A DNA stretch of 6,546 bases from Acidobacteriaceae bacterium. Lineage in GTDB: Bacteria; Acidobacteriota; Terriglobia; Terriglobales; Acidobacteriaceae. Shown here piece after piece: positions 5,302 to 6,546 of the stretch (position 1 is its first letter; every line of letters starts with the position of its first letter). Made by a program: the position numbers and the translations under genes. The notes under the pieces are model-generated. The model was not told the DNA's origin. It made no database searches and saw only the letters and a list, made by a program, of their open reading frames with translations. Location: assembly GCA_003152795.1 (NCBI GenBank), contig PMBA01000068.1, positions 3,471 to 10,016 of the forward strand. Reading direction: 5' to 3'.

Positions 5302-6546
5302 GTGAGCCCGAACGTTCCACCCCCAGTTCCCGCTTCGATTGTCAGCGATTGGGAGCGCCACACCCATCAGGATAAAGAGCTAGTCAAAGGCCTTGGCCTG
5401 ACCAGCGCCACTATGCTGGTCATGGGCTCGATGATCGGCTCCGGCATCTTTATTGTCTCCGCCGAAATTTCCCGTGAAGTCACTTCACCCGCGTTACTGA
5501 TTGGCGCCTGGGTCATCACCGGCTTTCTCACAATCGTCGGCGCCCTGACCTACGGCGAACTCGCGGCCATGATGCCGCGCGCGGGCGGCCAGTACGTTTA
5601 CCTGCGCGAGTCGCTCGGCCCGCTCTGGGGCTTTCTCTACGGTTGGACGCTGTTTCTGGTGATCCAAACCGGCACGATCGCCGCCGTGGGTGTCGCTTTC
5701 GGCAAGTTCCTAGGCATCTTCTGGCCGGCTGTCTCCTCCACTCATTGGATTGTCCACCTGTGGAAGGTTCCGAAGTTTGCCCTGGGCCCGATCGTCCTCG
5801 GCGGCATGGATGTTGGCCTGAACACCCAGAACTTCGTTGCCATGATGGTCGTGATCGCGCTCTCCATCGTCAACATTTTTGGCGTGAAGACCGGCGCTAT
5901 CATTCAGAACATCTTCACCACCGCGAAAGTTTCGGCGCTGCTGGGCCTGGTGCTCTTCGGGATCTTCCTTGGCCGGAACGCGCAGGCTGTGGCCGCGAAT
6001 TTCGGGGCAAACTTCTGGAACAACGCGAGCCTGGGCACGTTTCACGACGTCGGCGGAGGCGTGCTGGTCTCGACCCTAACCGCGCTGGCCATCGCTCAAG
6101 TCGGTTCGCTGTTTTCTGCCGATGCCTGGAATAACGTTACCTTCACCGCCGGCGAAGTGAAAAATCCCAGCCGGAATCTTCCGTTGTCCCTGGCCCTCGG
6201 TACCGGCGTCGTGATCGCTCTCTATATCGGGTGCAACTTTATTTATCTGGGCGCCCTGCCGTTAATTGGCAGTCCGACCGGAACGACGCTCTTCGAGCGC
6301 GGCATCCAGTACGCCCGCGAAGACCGCGTCGCCACCGCGGTCGTGACCCAGATGTTCGGTTCCGCCGGCGGAGCCCTGATGGCCGTCGCTATCATGATTT
6401 CCGCCTTCGGCTGCTGCAATGGTCTGATTCTCTCCGGAGCCCGCGTCTACTATGCCATGGCGAAGGATGGCTTGTTCTTTCGCGGCGTTGCCCGCCTGCA
6501 TCCCAGCTACAAAACGCCCACGATTTCGCTGATGGTGCAGATGGTC
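5302..6546 (+). CDS. APC-family amino acid permease (3' end outside window)
   Basis: The frame from GTG 5302 stays open to the last base: 415 residues, cut by the right edge. The protein belongs to the amino acid-polyamine-organocation superfamily of inner-membrane transporters, most like the L-type (SLC7-like) branch. After a polar N-terminus of about 30 residues comes the first membrane helix with the substrate-binding GSMIGSGIF (42-50). PRAGGQYVYLRES (92-104) is the conserved loop before helix 3. AWNNVTFTAGEVKNPSRNLP (275-294) matches the conserved E-K-NP-RN-P loop. SGARVYYAMAKDGLFF...LHPSYKTP (378-406) is the conserved cytoplasmic stretch after helix 8. About nine or ten of the usual twelve helices are present. 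The substrate cannot be read from sequence. It starts 55 bases after thiE, but a metabolic link to thiamine is not evident. Confidence 0.9.
   Translation, partial: MSPNVPPPVPASIVSDWERHTHQDKELVKGLGLTSATMLVMGSMIGSGIFIVSAEISREVTSPALLIGAWVITGFLTIVGALTYGELAAMMPRAGGQYVYLRESLGPLWGFLYGWTLFLVIQTGTIAAVGVAFGKFLGIFWPAVSSTHWIVHLWKVPKFALGPIVLGGMDVGLNTQNFVAMMVVIALSIVNIFGVKTGAIIQNIFTTAKVSALLGLVLFGIFLGRNAQAVAANFGANFWNNASLGTFHDVGGGVLVSTLTALAIAQVGSLFSADAWNNVTFTAGEVKNPSRNLPLSLALGTGVVIALYIGCNFIYLGALPLIGSPTGTTLFERGIQYAREDRVATAVVTQMFGSAGGALMAVAIMISAFGCCNGLILSGARVYYAMAKDGLFFRGVARLHPSYKTPTISLMVQMV

Noticed and set aside
5643..6134. 163-codon open frame on the + strand inside the permease gene
   Set aside because: It is out of frame with the well-supported APC permease and is Arg/Pro/His-rich, as shifted frames of GC-rich genes are.

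Overview
The window is a GC-rich (about 60% by eye) chromosomal segment with every recognisable gene on the + strand. It suggests a member of the Acidobacteriota (Koribacter/Terriglobia-like). That is an inference from the gene order (type IV pilus secretin, Xaa-Pro peptidase, accB, accC, then thiE and an APC permease), the codon bias, weak or missing Shine-Dalgarno sequences, and short palindromes and heptamer repeats between genes. No marker gene such as an rRNA is present to prove it.

Layout. 1-894: the C-terminal part of a PilQ-type secretin, cut by the left edge. 895-1047: a spacer with a nested hairpin terminator (916-966), a decayed 7-base tandem repeat (971-998) and a possible -10 element placed for a leaderless transcript. 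1048-2136: an M24 Xaa-Pro aminopeptidase with all five metal ligands. 2137-2238: a short spacer opening with a degenerate 22-base palindrome. 2239-2736 and 2792-4150: accB and accC, the biotin carrier and biotin carboxylase of acetyl-CoA carboxylase. 4151-4631: an AT-richer patch with a small hypothetical membrane protein that looks frameshifted, lying between a GC hairpin after accC and a second, perfect copy of the 22-base palindrome. 4632-5246: thiE. 5302-6546: an APC-family amino acid permease that runs off the right edge; it has the only strong Shine-Dalgarno sequence seen at a gene start here.

How the genes work together. Most are housekeeping genes. AccB and AccC perform the first half-reaction of malonyl-CoA synthesis. 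The peptidase upstream of accB recalls the pepP-efp-accB-accC order of Firmicutes, but efp is missing. PilQ would be the outer-membrane pore of a type IV pilus whose other genes lie off the left edge. ThiE and the permease look like independent functions.

I found no exotic or defence-type system. The most interesting signals are in the spacers: the shared palindrome family, the probably broken membrane-protein gene bracketed by hairpins, and the degenerate heptamer repeat.
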